Source: Monoplex corrugatus (lineage: Eukaryota > Mollusca > Gastropoda > Littorinimorpha > Ranellidae). From it: a DNA stretch of 64,000 nt. This document shows positions 1 through 48,900 of the stretch, in pieces. The first letter of the stretch is position 1, and every line of letters starts with the position of its first letter. The position numbers were made by a program, and so were the translations under genes. A model generated the notes under the pieces. It was given only the letters and a program-made list of their open reading frames with translations. It did no database searches and was not told where the DNA came from. Location: positions 42,010,432 to 42,074,431 of the forward strand of contig JAPXFY010000018.1 in the NCBI GenBank assembly GCA_030674185.1. The letters run 5' to 3'.

Positions 1-343
1 AGCTGAACTGTCAGTTAAGAAAAGTGCACCCCTATCCCACCACCCAACCTCTCTCATCATCATTCTATGAAAAATAAAATGAACTGAAACATGTATTAAT
101 CTTTTGGATTGTAAATAGATTAAAAGGGTTAACAGTTTTCGTCTTTTCTGAAAAAATGACTTCCATGGAACTTCTGTCCGCGGTTGTTCTCTCGTTTGTT
201 TGGCATTTTAGACAGTTGTGATTTTTAGATTATTCTGATTACATTATGTTGTCATATATTTGTGTGTTGTTGTGTGTGTGTGTGTGGTGGTGTGTGTGTG
301 TGTGTGTGTGGTGTGTGTGTGGTGTGTGTGAATACATTTGCAG

Positions 344-34188
<33,845 letters not shown>

Positions 34189-37100
34189 CCATTGATAGAG
34201 TGCTGTACTCTGCTTGGGACATTGACTTTTCTTCCAAGTATCAGACAGATCTGCACAGTTGTAGAGAGCCTGCGGAACAGCTTATGTTTGAGGAACTTGT
34301 TCTGTCAGTTTGTCAGTCAGGTCTTTAAAATGGAGAGAATTGAGGGAAATGTAGTTTGTGTGATCGGAATGCCTCCCACGCTCACACTGCAGGACAGTGG
34401 AAGAGGGAAAGACACAGGTTAGTGGGAGTATGACTCTGCTCCTGACCCACCGTCAGCGTAATAAATGTGTTGGAAACATCAAAAAAAACAAAAAACGCAC
34501 AGTCTTCCTGAATCATCAGAATGAAGTGTTTCATCAGGGGTTTGTGTGTGTAACATAAGAGAATAATGATTGCATGTCTAGACTACAGATATAGTTGGTG
34601 AATGCTGAGCTAGTCAGTGAATGCTGAGCTAGTTGGGGTTTTTTTCCACAACATGACTGTGTGAAGATTGTTTTAGTTTTCCTGTAAGGAGATGGTGTGA
34701 AGGAGTGAAAAATATTAAGGCGTGTGTATTGTTCTCATTTTGTTGTAGTGATTTATAAAGGCATTACACTGCTGCCTGCCTAGAGAACCTACACTGAAGC
34801 TAGATGCATTGATAATATCTGAGTCATTCTAGAAAATGTCTGAATCATAAACCTGTGACGGCAGCTGGTTTTCCATTGCTTGTTCTGTTGATCTGGCATA
34901 ATTATGTAGGGTTCAGATCTCTTGGCTACCTAAGCAATAGTTTTATTATACATACTGAACCATGTCTCTGATGCAATTATGGCCACCTCTGTGTAGCCAG
35001 GCTGATGCTGAAATGATGTAATACATAGACGATGATAGTGGACTGTTGATCTAGAGGGTATGAGAATTAAAACTGAAAAATATTAGTGACTAAGTTGGCA
35101 CAAAGCTCATATAGTAAGTGTGCACATTGCTGTAACCAGCAAGTCATGATTGATGTACATGAAAGAAGACAGTATTTATTCATTTTTATGGATATTATTA
35201 ATGATATTACAATGTACTTTCTGTCTCAAAACTGCATACGCATCAACAAAATGAACAGCAGTATTTCCATGACCATATGGATAACAAGTTTAAATGTATT
35301 CACAGGCGTATAGCCTGTGGATATAATGTATGCTTTTCATGTTGTGATTTTTTGTATTTGTGTATTATGGTAACAAAGACAAAAAGAAATATCTTTGTTT
35401 GCTAAAGCTAATGCTTTTGTATCACAGTATGTTAAAGGGGAATGACTCTCAAAAGTGATTTGACAGTCATGTTTTTAAGGGTCACATTTTTGATTTTGAA
35501 ACAAAGTGTGACATTTTAGGTTTGGTGAGCTCTACCTTTGTCTTGCTAGACTCTACAAAGTGAGATTTTAGCAACTTTGAGGGTGCATAAATGAGACTGT
35601 TAGTGTATTTAAATGAGAAAGATGCATAAATGAGACTGTTAGCACACTTAAACGACAAGGATGCATAAATGAGACTGTTAGTGTATTTAAATGACAAGAA
35701 TGCATAAATGAGACTGTCAGTATATTTAAATGACAAGAATGCATAAATGAGACTGTAAGTGTATGTAAATGGCAAAGTTGTATGAATGAGACTGTCAGTG
35801 TGTTTAAAAGACATACATTGGTAAAATTGTAATAACATGACATTTTATCAAGTTCAGTGGTGCATGAATGGTATTAAAGTTGAAATAAGATGAAATTTTA
35901 GCAACTTCCAAGAATGCATGAATGAGATTCTCAAAGTGTTTAAAAGTCAAATATTATAAAATGGTTTGTGTTTTAATTTTTAGACTTTTTTGTTGTTGTT
36001 GTTGTCATGGTAAATAGATTTTTGGAGGGGTTTTTTTGTTTGTCAAACAGCATCAGAAAAAGAGATCTCTTTAAACAATGTGGCCAGATTTCGAATTTTA
36101 ACAGATTAGAAAACGTGTGGTTTATACCGAAAGCAACAACACAAAAAGTACACAAGTTTGTGCTTGTGCTTTCAGTTACGTTTTTCTTTTGTGCCATATG
36201 TGAAATGAGCAGTCTTTAACTACATGAGCCTTCTAGAAAAAAAAGTTTCTTTAAATCAAACTAATTTAACAAGGAATCAGGCTGTTCAATTGAAAGATTG
36301 CTTTTGCGGCTGTTTCTGTGTGTACATTATGTACATATTTCTTACTCCAGTATGGAAGCAATATAGTACATTCATTTATGTGAGCCCTGAAAATTGTTTT
36401 ACTTCGTTTTTAGTCGACGCAGTTGTTGTAAATTACTATTCAGCTTCAATCAAGAACGTCCAGTTTTCAGATAGACCATTTTCTAAGAGCTTTCATCTGA
36501 TTTTCCCATCAGGCTCACTTGTTGGAGTCTGAAGCATTATTCAGCTCTTAGTAAGATGTTTATGAGAGAATGTGTTAGTGCCATTGTGTTTCGAAATAAT
36601 TGTCCCAGTTGCATAATAGGATTAATTAAGACATATCTTTAAAAAAAAACTGGGGTAAAGATGGTTAATATTACCATCTACTTGGAGCTGTGGTCATGCA
36701 TATTTTACCCCTGGAAAGGCTTTTATATGCACAGTCACAGTGACCAAACAATACCATAGGTATTTCTTCTCATATTGATCTCTCAGGATGTGATCTTAAT
36801 ATTTTAACACCAAAGTTTTGGTGTCCTCACTGTTGGTCTCGAAGATCCCAGGAGCTGAGAGGAATGGTGTAAAAAAAAAAAACATGCCACTTTGATGGAA
36901 TCATGCTGTGTTACTTATACAAGCTGAATAATAAATGGCTGTATGTACATAGGCTGTAAATGTCTGCTTTTTAATTTTACAGGGGAAAATGTCATGTGTG
37001 TAGGACAGAAAAATTTTTAAAGCTGTTTTGATCCATGGCATTAAAGTCCGACTAAGTTCATTTGATTGGTATTTAGTTTATGACAGTATGGTGTAACATG

Positions 37101-37344
37101 ATCTTCTAGTGCAGTTGCCTGTTGAATGATAGTTTCATGTTATTGTGAGAATGAAAGATGTGAGAATGGAGGACAGTGAGAATAGCATGAGTGATAGTTG
37201 ATTATGTTTTGCATATCATATTTCACATCCCACAGAAAACTGTTGACATGTGTGTTACGTACACTGTATGTATGTCCTTGTGTTTTTGTACATTTCTGAC
37301 TGCAAATGTACATAATTATGTGCTGCAGTAAGTAAGCAACTTAA
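34189..37344 (+). other. DENND6 3' UTR / flank
   Basis: No gene is seen. Possible poly(A) signals AATAAA occur at 34460-34465 and 36929-36934, but neither can be chosen from sequence alone. A 39-bp tandem repeat sits at 35584-35825. Open frames here (for example 36224-36532) have no family signature. Confidence 0.4.
35584..35825. repeat. 39-bp tandem repeat
   Basis: Unit GCATAAATGAGACTGTTAGT then GTATTTAAATGACAAGAAT, about six imperfect copies, in the DENND6 3' flank. Confidence 0.9.
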
Positions 37345-38031
37345 CACACTTCTGACCACAACTGACAATTTGTCATTTGCATGAAATTCCGCCTGTGGAC
37401 TGCAGCTAACAAATTGTCAGTCATGACTACCACTTTTAGTTTAGGTTGTTGCAGGGGACAAAGAAGAAGGTAGGGCTTTGCAATTTAAGAGTTTCAAGGG
37501 GAAACTACTTCCAGCAAATAAAAACTTCATTCATTTGAAATAAGAGGAAAGCTAAGTTTTTGCAAATCTCAACAAGTTTTTAACAAAGTCTTCATGCACA
37601 AACTTAGCATTGCAAAGAATGAAGATGCGAGGGATGATTCTGGCTTCATTTTAGTGGCACTTCAACAGAAATATTTTCAAAAGTAGTAACCATGATGAAT
37701 CAGTTGGCATTGATAGTGAAGATCGTTGACTGGTTGTGAATAGTTTGAGAAACAACAATCAAAACATTCGTGGTGCCATTTGGGAGCCATACTTAGGTGT
37801 GATTGAATTGAATATTCAAATATTATTTTGCAATAAACAGTTGCACATTTCATCAAGCAGTTGTTTTTACACAATTTCACAAATTTTTTAGCAAGTCTTG
37901 TTTAGCAAGTCTGTCCAGAAACAAGCAAGTAAGAGGATCTTATGCGATGCAGCCTACAGTGTTGATGTATACATCAATGTTTCGTGGTCCAAGGGCAGCA
38001 AACTCAGCAGTATTACGTGGTCAGAAATGTG
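37345..38031. mobile_element. 687-bp TTAA-flanked DNA element
   Basis: TTAA at 37341-37344 and 38032-38035; inverted ends CACACTTCTGACCAC and GTGGTCAGAAATGTG (14 of 15 pair). No transposase seen; probably a non-autonomous piggyBac-type element. It lies downstream of DENND6, and the AATAAA at about 37833 inside it should not be taken for the gene's poly(A) signal. Confidence 0.8.
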
Positions 38032-38035
38032 TTAA

Positions 38036-41000
38036 TACATTGCCTACAATAAATCAGCAGGTGACTGGTATGGTCGGAGAAAATATTTGTTCATGGTTTA
38101 ATTTGTTTCATAAAGTTTGAGATTTTCATAATTCACTTATTTGATATGAACATGTCAAGAATTACTGCTGACGGAATGACTTGGAACTGTGTCATGATTT
38201 TGAATAAGTGATGAAAAGATGGAAGGGGCTGTGAGCTTCAGTCCTGTGTAGCTTTTTTAAAAAGTTAGGTATATTGTTTGCTTTGATTTTACAGTCATTA
38301 TTGGCCAGTTTTGCAGTGGTTTATTTGGCAGTTACCCAACTGAACATGACCATGTTAAGGGTGTGGGGTTTGTTGTGTGGTTTCTTGAGGATGGTGGTGT
38401 GTTTATAAAGGGTAGTAATTGTGTACGTGTGTGTGTTTACAGTTTGATTTCTGTTTTCTTTGTCACAGTAAGTCCATGTATTGAAATGCATGATTCATGT
38501 TATCAGTTGCTGCCTCTTGTACTTGATGTGAGTCGTGGACTTCTATTTTTTTCAAATGTCGCACTCGTGGGCATTGGGCTTTTGTTTTTTAAATATGGCT
38601 CATTATTTTTTTTCCTTTTCTTTATCTGTTTTGTTACAGCTGTTTTGAGCACTTGCTGTGATTCTTGCTTGGTCTTGTATTGAACTGTTACAACGAATAA
38701 GGATTTTTTGTTCATTCATAAAGGTAACATTGCTGTCATTATTCCTGTCATTCACTTCAGCGTTAGTGTGTTCAAGTTATTCAGTATTTTCTGGCTAAAT
38801 CTAGAGAACTATGAATGCTTCGGCAAGGTCGGACAAGAAGGGAGTAGGAGCAGATACTATTCCAGATCTGTTAATAAGGGTTTAAAATTTGGGAAGGGAA
38901 CAGATTTTGACTTTGTCCTTGAATTTAAGTTGCATGCAGCAGTAGGGCAAGAGCGCTGTGGAGCATGTGTTAATGGTTTAGCAGTCAGACGTGAACTGAT
39001 TAGGCAGACTGCACGCATTTCTCATGTACATTGAAGTGTAGGGAGACGGGGAGTGAGAAAGAATTTCATCATTGGAGAACAGCTCAGAACTGAATTTACC
39101 AGTGGAGTGCTGTTGCAGCTCTAAGCTTCTGAAGAAGCCCACAGGAGTGAGTTGTCATCATTTCCGTACTCCCACACCTCATCCCTAACCCCCAATCCAT
39201 TTAAGTGTTTACTGATGCCTGGGGCACACTTGGCCAGCATGCAAACCTTTCTCTGTAGACGAGTTGGGAAGGAACAGCCAACCCGCATGCTTCATTCACT
39301 GACTGTTGCCCTAGTGTGGCTGGTGGAGAAATAAAACATTCTAACACTTCACTGGCTGCACCCTTCAATAATTAACAGCAACAGAAACATATTTTTGAAC
39401 GGGTCTGCCAGATAAGTCATTGAGTCACGATGTGGGTCTGTCAGTGGGCCTGAAATACACATATACACATACATGCGTGCACAGGTGACAGCTTCTGCAT
39501 ATGTTCACAGTTTGCCTCAATGTTTGTGATGCATGCGCATGAGTGTGTGTGTGTCTATTTGCACATGGGCACAAGTACAAGTAGCATGTTTTGCTGTCGT
39601 AAAATGCATTGAAAGAATACAGAACTTTTTTTGTTTTTTTGTTGTTTTGTTTCTCTCAGCAGTGGCTGTAGTTTATGGGACACATTTGTTAGTTTACACA
39701 TTGTTCTTTTCGTTCCTATCAAACACATCACTTTTTTTTCATCTCTTCATTTATTGTAAACTAAAATAGTGAAATACTATATCAAGAATGGTTGCTATGC
39801 CACATGAGTGTTGGGTGGGAGGGAATAGTTGCTTGCTGACAGCAAGTATTGGGAAAGTTTAAATAGCTTCCATTGAATGTATTTTTCTTTTTCACCTTCA
39901 TGATCATGTTTTTCTGTCTCATGTTCTCCAGTCCCCAGCTTGATATACCCACACAGCATATTTTGTTCAGCATTTGCTTTTTGATAGTGATGATGATGAT
40001 GATGATGGAAAGACTGTCCTATTGATCCAGTGGATAAATAGACATATTGGTCCTTATCACCTGGTGTGGGTCTTCACATAATATACAGACTTGTCCTGGA
40101 GGAAACTTGTTCTTCCATAAGCATTGCATGGGAAGAGGTCCTTAAGTTCTGCTTCCACTGGTTCATGTTCTGATGAGTAGCAGTTTAGTAAATCAGTCTT
40201 TTTTTTTTTTTTTTTAGTTTATGTAGTGAAATTTTGCACCTCTATGTATAGTATTGACAGAAATGGAAGCTTTTTCTCAAATCTCTCATTCTGTGTTTCA
40301 GTCTTGGGCATTTTTATTGTAAGTGTATTTCTTCTGTGACAAAACATCAGGGAAGTGTTGCTGGTTTTCCCCCTTAATTTTTTGTCTTTGTTCTTTGTTA
40401 CCTTTTATATATGCTTGACAAAGGCTTTTGGCAGAAAACTTGCACCCGTCTTCTTTTTGTTATGTTGAATATGCGTTCTGATTCTGTGTTTGTTTATAGG
40501 TTCATATTTGCTTGAATACGGGTGGTCACTTTTGTTTTGGATTTCATCATAAATTTCTCCACTCTAAATGATTTTCAAATTGATTTTTAGTCATGTTTTT
40601 CTAATGACAGAAATTTGCGACACAAAAAAATTGAATTAAAGCTTGTTGAATGACACAGCAATGTTACCTAGCTCTGAATACTCAAGAACCTGTAGCAGGA
40701 TGATCACATCGGCTTACAACAGTACTAGTTACTGGTCTGTCTAGATACAGGTCTCAGGTAACACATGATGTAGTCGTGAGTGTTGTTAGTAACAGGATGC
40801 AGTTTAGTTTATCTGCCTGGTGTTCCTTCCACAGGATTTTGTTTCCTCTTAACCAATTTTGTTTCTCTTTGGTGGTCAGCATGAAGGAACAGCTAATGAA
40901 TAAATCAGATTTTCAGTTTTGCTGCTTTGTTTTCCTGTAACCATCAGTTGTGAATTGCTAAATATTCTTACCATGTTGTACTTAAACTCGCACCCAGCCA

Positions 41001-44000
41001 TTCCTGTTGACAGTTGTCATGATTCTCGGTGGGCTGCACATGTGGAACCTTCAGGAATGATGGGATGGGAGCCCTGGTTGTCTCATGCGCTTACACACAC
41101 AAGGGGCACTGTGGGCTGGAACAAAGCGGGCTACTTTCGGTTTCTGCTGAGCATTAGCCACTAAAATCAGGCCAAGACAGGATGATCTAGTGGTGCCTGA
41201 ATTTGCATACAGTCCGACATCATAAGTATATTTAGTCAAACATGTATTTAGATAGAAACATTGCTTGTTGATCATTTTACCTATGTGGCCATGTTGCTTT
41301 GCACATATTTTTTTCCTTGGTAGTTGTGAACATGTTTAATTTTCTTACTAAGTAACTAGGATTGTACAGAGGTGTGTGTTTGTGTGTGTGTGTGTGTGTG
41401 TGCATGCGCACGCGAGCAACACAGAGATTGCGGAGCCGGAGAGAGAATTCTATTGAATAAGTTGTGTGGAGAATTATTGTTGTAAAATGTCGCACGACAG
41501 GATAACATTCCATTGTAGTCTTTACCCTCAAGACCTTGTAAAGTATGGCCATGTGGTAATTTTTTTCACAGATTGGATCTTGCTTACACAACTAGCATGG
41601 CTGCAGTAGAAACAAACTTTCACACATATGCACTCAGATATCAAAATAATGATTTTCCCCCACCACTTTCAGACAAGAGATGTCTGTCTGTCTGTCTGCC
41701 TGCCTGCCTGTCTTGTCTGTCTGTCTGCCTAATGATTTTTTTTCTGATATTATGCCAGGCTTCAGACCTTTGATCTTATCTTTGATCAGTCTGCATGACT
41801 GTAATTGTCACAAATCAAAACAAAACAAAAGATAAAGATGATGATCCGGATGTAGTCTAAACTTTGTGATGATGTATATGTGTCTTGTTTGCTTGGTTTC
41901 CATGAGTTCATTATTTTGGGCTCTGTGGTTTACAAAAGCTACCACCAGATTAGTTTTGTGTGAACTTGGGATGTGAAAGAGATCAAAAGCCCATCACGTT
42001 ACACACTTTAAAAACAAATGATAAATCATTTGTCTGAAGTTTTAAGAAATAGAAAAAAGAGGAAAAAAAAGAAAACAAAGAAAAACCTTGTGCATAATTT
42101 GACCTTCAGGTATGAATGAGTTGCCGGTCATGTTTCTTTTTGGGGATGATAAAACTGAGGAAAGAGAGTGAGCTGTACCCTCACACAGCTGGCTTAAGAG
42201 TAATGCATCCACTTTTCCATGAAGTCCTGGTCTGTTTGAGACCCAGATTGTGCAGAGCTGGAGTTCCCTCATTTCTGTCTGACTGTACATGTCTCCATAG
42301 GTGTGGTTCTTTATAATTGCGTGAGAGAAATAATCACATTCAGCTTCCAGTCTGTCCAGACATGAATGGCCATCTGAAACTGGCAGGGACAGGGAAGGTA
42401 GTTAGAGCAGCATGGGAGAGGAAGTGGGCATTGCCTTGACAAAGAGATCTTCTTATTCGCAGTAACACTTGGAGTTCAGTATTGAGGATGAAATAAGTCA
42501 TCTTTAGTAGTGCTTCCATAGACCCGTACATCTCCTGCTTCTCAGAAGTATTGGCTAGCAACCAATAACTTGCAGTTCTCAAGAAAAAAGATGAAGTCTG
42601 TACCATTTTGCTCTTCTACCTGAAGGTATGGGACAATATCCTTATTGGGACATCATCTTTATTGCCTGTGTAACAAGCGTATTACTTCTGTTAAGACTCT
42701 GTTACATTTGGATTGGGTTTTTTATGTTGAAAGTTCAGAAAGAAACGAAAGTATTGTGTGGACCAGAACCTACAGAATAGAACAACAAAGGAGCTGTAAA
42801 CCTATAAAATATTGTATATATGTAACATAATTTTCTGTGTGAATTTTCACATCGCGGGGTGGGGTGGGGGATTTGGGGAAGGTGGGTAAATTGATAATGA
42901 TAAATTTGTCTTATGGTAGTCCTTTGTAACACTGCTTGAAACTTGAATTTCATGGCATCAGCTACTTTCCTTTATTCCCCCACACTGTCCCACCCCACCT
43001 TTTCTGTATGGCCATGTACAGTGTTACGGCTGTTCTTTGCTTCATTGAACACCATGTTTTCGCTCCATTGCATATCATGTTGTTCGAGTACAGAATCATG
43101 GGTCCCATTGTATCAACAGCCTTTTGTTGAAATATTTCTGCCATTTGTACTTTTGACTTAACATACTCCACAGCCACTGCCTCCCACAATGCTCTGTTAG
43201 TTTCCGCCTTGCCTTATATGTATACACTGTTATGTTTTAATCTTTGTCAGGCCCTGCCCTGTAATATGATAGAAATATTTCTTTGCACTTTTTTTCCCAC
43301 GTGTCTGTGTTGTTCTGTGACAATATTTATGCTTGTGTGTGTAATATCAATTTCTTCATTTATAAGAAAAAGTGGAAATTATTGATTTACAGATGACCCA
43401 TAGCATTTGTATGTACCTGTAGACACAGTTTGTTATGTGACTGAGGCTATAGTGTGACATTCTTTTGCATTTGTGAGGAGCAGCTCCCACATGCACTTGT
43501 GTATATGAATGAGTTTTTACTCTTCTGGTGACTGGACCATTTCTTATTCCATCATGTAGGCAATTATACTGTGTGTTCAGGGATGTTTCCAGAAGCTACC
43601 AAACACTTACATGGCTAACAGGATCTTTAACACGCTGTCAACTTGGTTTAGTTTTGTGTCCGTTTATGGATAAAATGAATTTCTGTGGAGTTCCTTTATC
43701 CGACAGATGGACTGTTTCAGTTAATATTTACATCTTGTCTATTGTTGGGTTTTAAACAATATTGTGTCAGTTATTTGTTTCAAAGTTTAGCGATTTTAAT
43801 TGCATGATCATATGGTTCATCTTTTATCTAACAAGTTATGAATAGTTCAGTGCCTGTACAATCGTGATGCTTGTACTTGTGTTTCTCTAGTCACACTGAA
43901 TATTGTGCTATCTTCTCTCTTGATGTGTGTGCACGAGAAGGCCTTTTATACTGTCTGCCTGGTTGTTGTTAATATTCTGTTTGATTTGTTTTGAAAATGC

Positions 44001-44455
44001 ATTTACTTGATTTTGTCAGGTTGCAGTGAATGCTGTTTCTGTGTTCATGTTATCTTTGAATCTTAATTTCTGTCAGTAGTAATTTGCTGTCCTACATTTA
44101 CCTCAAAATACTATTAGACTTTTGAGGTCTCTGATGGTGAAAGACCAGGATGCAGACTTACACACTTGTCTGTTTCACTGCCTCAGATATATATTGGATT
44201 TTTGGACAGATAGTAGATAACAGTCAACAGAATAACAAAACCCATGGTTTTTTTTTTTGGTTTTTTTTTTTTTGTTCTCTTGTACCAATGCATACAAGTG
44301 TACATGATACGTAGCCTGTTAAAGTGGAGTCACTTATGCCTGCTTGTTCTATATGTTGACATTTCAGTTGTCAGCCTTCTCTTAGTCTTGCCACAGCAAC
44401 TGATCAGAGTTTGTTCAAGAGGGATTCGTTATACCTAGAAAATTTCATATTTGCT
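38036..44455. other. Intergenic, no gene recognised
   Basis: AT-rich single-copy-looking sequence. Small simple repeats: GAT near 39988-40005, GT at 41370-41402, TCTG/CCTG tetranucleotides at 41685-41730. Open frames are short and without family motifs. Confidence 0.5.
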
Positions 44456-44459
44456 CCAC

Positions 44460-44690
44460 CCAGATCTGCCAGTGATCGCCTTGCAGACTCCTTGAGCTTA
44501 CACAAAACCCTATGTGCTGGTGAGGAGAACAGGGCATATAAAACATCAGGCTTACATTACTAGTGTTGTTGAAGCATTAAGATGGGCAGCAAACATACTA
44601 GTTAATATCTTGCTGGCTGGGGTTGAATACAAGCCATCAGATCTTGAGTTCATGACCCAGTGAACACAGCCAGTGAACTTATTGACATTG
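44460..44690 (-). mobile_element. SINE family C, reverse copy
   Basis: The complement contains TTTGCTGCCCATCTTAATGC and CCAGCACATAGGGTTTTGTG. It is uninterrupted at the TTAA (44577-44580). Confidence 0.75.
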
Positions 44691-44699
44691 TGGCCCACC

Positions 44700-45917
44700 T
44701 GAGGATTGAGCGCCTGTTCACTAACTAACAGCAAGGCGCTCAGGGTTCACAACAGTCGTTGTAACAGTTCCCAAGAGTGTGGTCTTTTTTTTATATGTGC
44801 CTGTGATAACAAAAGTGTATTGATGACACATTGTGTTCCAGTGAAACAAACAGTTAATTCAAGCTATTACAGGATGTTTCTGATAAATATACTAAGACCT
44901 ACAATTGAAAAGAAACCTAAAACACTGCTAAATGAACCACTATTGACATTACATGACAGTGCACAGATCTTGCTATAAAGCAGAAAGGGCAGTGTCACTT
45001 ACATCAAATAGGACACTATGCTGCGTTGTGCCTGATCTCCAGATATGGATCCCCCAGGCTTTGAGCTATACTCCATGTTCAAATCAAAAATAAAAAGACT
45101 CCCTCCATAGTGTAAGTTTCTATGACTTAGATGACTTGGAAGCGGAGATGGCCAAGCAGGTACAAAACATCAACTCGGGTTGCCTAGACACAGGCATTTT
45201 GTGCCATCCCAACGGACGGAAATTTGTCAATCAGGAGAAAGGATGTTACGAAGTTACCAACAAACACCATGAGGGTGTGGATGGGACCTGGAACACCAAT
45301 GCCTCGCCACTTTTGAGACACTCACCTCCCAAGCTCCCGACACCAATCGACAATCATTTCTTCATTATGAGAAGGAGAAAGGATGTTACATCAAAAGAGT
45401 ATGGACAGGCACTGATCACTGTCTTATTTTTTAACATCTTTATAAACATATTCTCACTATTTATTAGATGTCCCAATAGACTGTTTCCAGAGAGAATTGC
45501 TTGACTGCCTCAAAAATTGAGGGCCCTCAAAAATTGAGGGCTGAAATGTCATGTGTCATAATGTAGGTAAGGTATCTGTTGACTACACTGAATCCAGTTC
45601 AGACAAATGTACATCAGTAACCTTTCCTCTCCATCCCCTCGCTTTACCTACAGCATTGAGCTTACACTGATCAGTAACAACATACATAACATGCAGCTGA
45701 GTAAGATCAGAATGCCTGAAAAAATTGTTTTTACCAATTCAAAAAAGGTCAGCTATATGTTCAAAGTTCTTGAGGTTTGTTTATATGTGTTTTCCTTCAG
45801 TCAACAAGGTTTCACAGTATATAGAAATGGAGACATAGCTAAAGAAATCAGTAACTGCACAATTTATCTGTTCTCTAACATTGAGTCACAGAGTACGTTA
45901 CTTCTCTCTCTGTCTTT
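44700..45917. other. Intergenic, unassigned open frame at 45136-45504
   Basis: The frame 45136-45504 has balanced composition (for example HPNGRKFVNQEKGCYEV) but matches no family I know. An AGAAAGGATGTTAC element occurs twice in it (45237, 45376). A doubled CAAAAATTGAGGGC lies at about 45511-45541. Could be a decayed transposon. Confidence 0.3.
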
Positions 45918-48900
45918 GATATGATCTGTATACTGAAGGCTTCACAATCATATGATCTATTACTGAAGGCTTCACAGTCTGATATGATCTATTACTTAAG
46001 GCTTCACAGTCTGATATGATCTATACTGAAGGCTTCACAATCAGATTATGATCTATTACTGAAGGCTTCACAATCAGATATGATCTATTACTGAAGGCTT
46101 CACAAGTCAGATATATCTATTACTTAAAGCTTCACAGTCTGATATCTATTACTGAAGGCTTCACAGTCTGATATGATCCATTACTGAGGGCTTCATGGTC
46201 TGATATGATATATTACTGAAGGCTTCAAGGTCTGATATCTATTACTGAAGGCTTCACAGTCTGATATGATCCATTACTGAGGGCTTCATGGTCTGATATG
46301 ATATATTACTGAAGGCTTCAAGGTCTGATATCTATTACTGAAGGCTTCACAGTCTGATATGATCCATTACTGAGGGCTTCATGGTCTGATATGATATATT
46401 ACTGAAGGCTTCATGGTCTGATATCTATTACTGAAGGCTTCACAGTCTGATATGATCCATTACTGAAGGCTTCATGGTCTGATATCTGTTACTGAAGGCA
46501 TTACAGTCTGATATGATTTATTACTGAGGGCTTCACAGTCTGATATGATCCATTACTGAGGGCTTCATGGTCTGATATGATATATTACTGAAGGCTTCAA
46601 GGTCTGATATCTATTACTGAAGGCTTCACAGTCTGATATGATCCATTACTGAGGGCTTCACGGTCTGATATCTGTTACTGAAGGCATTACAGTCTGATAT
46701 GATTTATTACTGAGGGCTTCACAGTCTGATATCTGTTACTGAGGCTTCACAGTCTGATATCTGTTACTGAGGGCTTTACAGTCTGATGTGATCTGTTACT
46801 GAAGGCTTCACAGTCTGATGTGATCTATTACTGAAGGCTTCACAGTCTGATATCTGTTACTGAAGGCTTCACAGTCTGATATGATCTATTACTGAGGCCT
46901 TCACAGTCTGATGTGATCAATCACTGAGGGCTTCACAGTCTGATATCTATTACTGAAGGCTTCACAGTCTGATATCTATTACTGAAGGCTTCACACGTCT
47001 GATATATGTTACTGAGGGCTTCACAGTCTGATATGATCTATTACTAGGTTACAGTCTGATGATCTATTATGAGCTCACAGTCTGATATGATCTATTACTG
47101 AGGGCTTCACAGTCTGATATGATCTATTACTGATGGCTTCACAGTCTGATATGATCTATTATTGAGGGCTTCACAGTCTGATATGATCTATTACTGAGGG
47201 CTTCACAGTCTGATATGATCTATTACTAAAGGCTTCACAGTCTGATATAATCTATTACTGAGGGCTTACAGTCTGATATATCTATTACTGAGGGCTTCAC
47301 AGTCTGATTATCTTTACTGAGGGCTTCACAGTCTGATATAATCTATTACTGAGGGCTTCACAGTCTGATATAATCTATTACTGAGGGCTTTACAGTCTGA
47401 TATAATCTATTACTGAGGGCTTCACAGTCTGATATCTGTTACTGAGGGCTTCACAGTCTGATATAATCTATTACTGAGGGCTTCACAGTCTGATATAATC
47501 TATTACTGAGGGCTTTACAGTCTGATATATCTATTACTGAGGGCTTCACAGTCTGATATCTAGTACTGAGTCTCCATTCGTTATCATTACTGAGGGCTTC
47601 ACAGTCTGATATCTGTTACTGAAGGCTTCACAGTCTGATATGATCTATTACTGAGGGCTTCACAGTCTGTATATCTAGTTACTGAAGGCTTCACATTCTG
47701 ATATGATCTATTACTGAAGGCTTCACATCTGATATATCTGTACTGAGTTTCAGTCGATATGATCTGTTACTGAAGGCTTCACAGTCTGATATCTATTACT
47801 GAAGGCTTCACAGTCTGATATATCTATTACTGAAGGCTTCACATCTGATTATGATCTATTACTGAAGTTCACATGGCTATATGATCTATTACTGATTACA
47901 GTCTAGTCTGATATCTATTTGAGGCTTCACAGTCTGATTTGATCTATTACTGAAGGCTTCACAGTCTGATATGATCTATTACTGAAGCTTCACAGTCTGA
48001 TTTGATCTATTACTGAAGGCATCACAGTCTGATATGATCTATTACTGAAGGCTTCACAGTCTGATATGATCTATTACTGAAGGCTTCACAGTCTGATTAT
48101 GATCTATTACTGAAGGCATTCACAGTCTGATATGATCTATTACTGAAGGCATCACAAGTCTGATATGATCTATTACTGAAGGCTTCACAGTCTGATTTGA
48201 TCTATTACTGAAGGCATCACAGTCTGATATGATCTATTACTGAAGGCTTCACAGTCTGATTGATCTATTACTGAAGGCTTCACAGTCTTGATATTGGCTC
48301 ATCTATTACTGAAGGCTCACAGTCTGATAGCCTATCTATTACTGAAGGCATCACAGTCTGATAGCCTATCTATTACTGAAGGCATCACAGTCTGATAGTC
48401 TATCTATTACTGAAGCATCACAGTCTGATAGGCCTATCTATTACTGAAGGCATCACAGTCTGATAGGCCTATCTATTACTGAAGGCATCACAGTCTGATA
48501 GGCCTATCTATTACTGAAGGCATCACAGTCTGATAGGCCTATCTATTACTGAAGGCATCACAGTCTGATAGGCCTATCTATTACTGAAAGCATCACAGTC
48601 TGATAGGCCTATCTATTACTGAAGGCATCACAGTCTGATAGGCCTATCTATTACTGAAGGCATCACAGTCTGATAGGCCTATCTATTACTGAAGGCATCA
48701 CAGTCTGATAGGCCTATCTATTACTGAAGGCATCACAGTCTGATAGGCCTATCTATTACTGAAGGCATCACAGTCTGATAGGCCTATCTATTACTGAAGG
48801 CATCACAGTCTGATAGGCCTATCTATTACTGAAGGCATCACAGTCTGATAGGCCTATCTATTACTGAAGACTTCACAGTCTGATTTGATCTATTACTGAA

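Noticed and set aside
35482..35843. Minus-strand frames with repeated SFMHSCHLNTLTV-like segments
   Set aside because: They are products of the 39-bp tandem repeat in the DENND6 3' flank.
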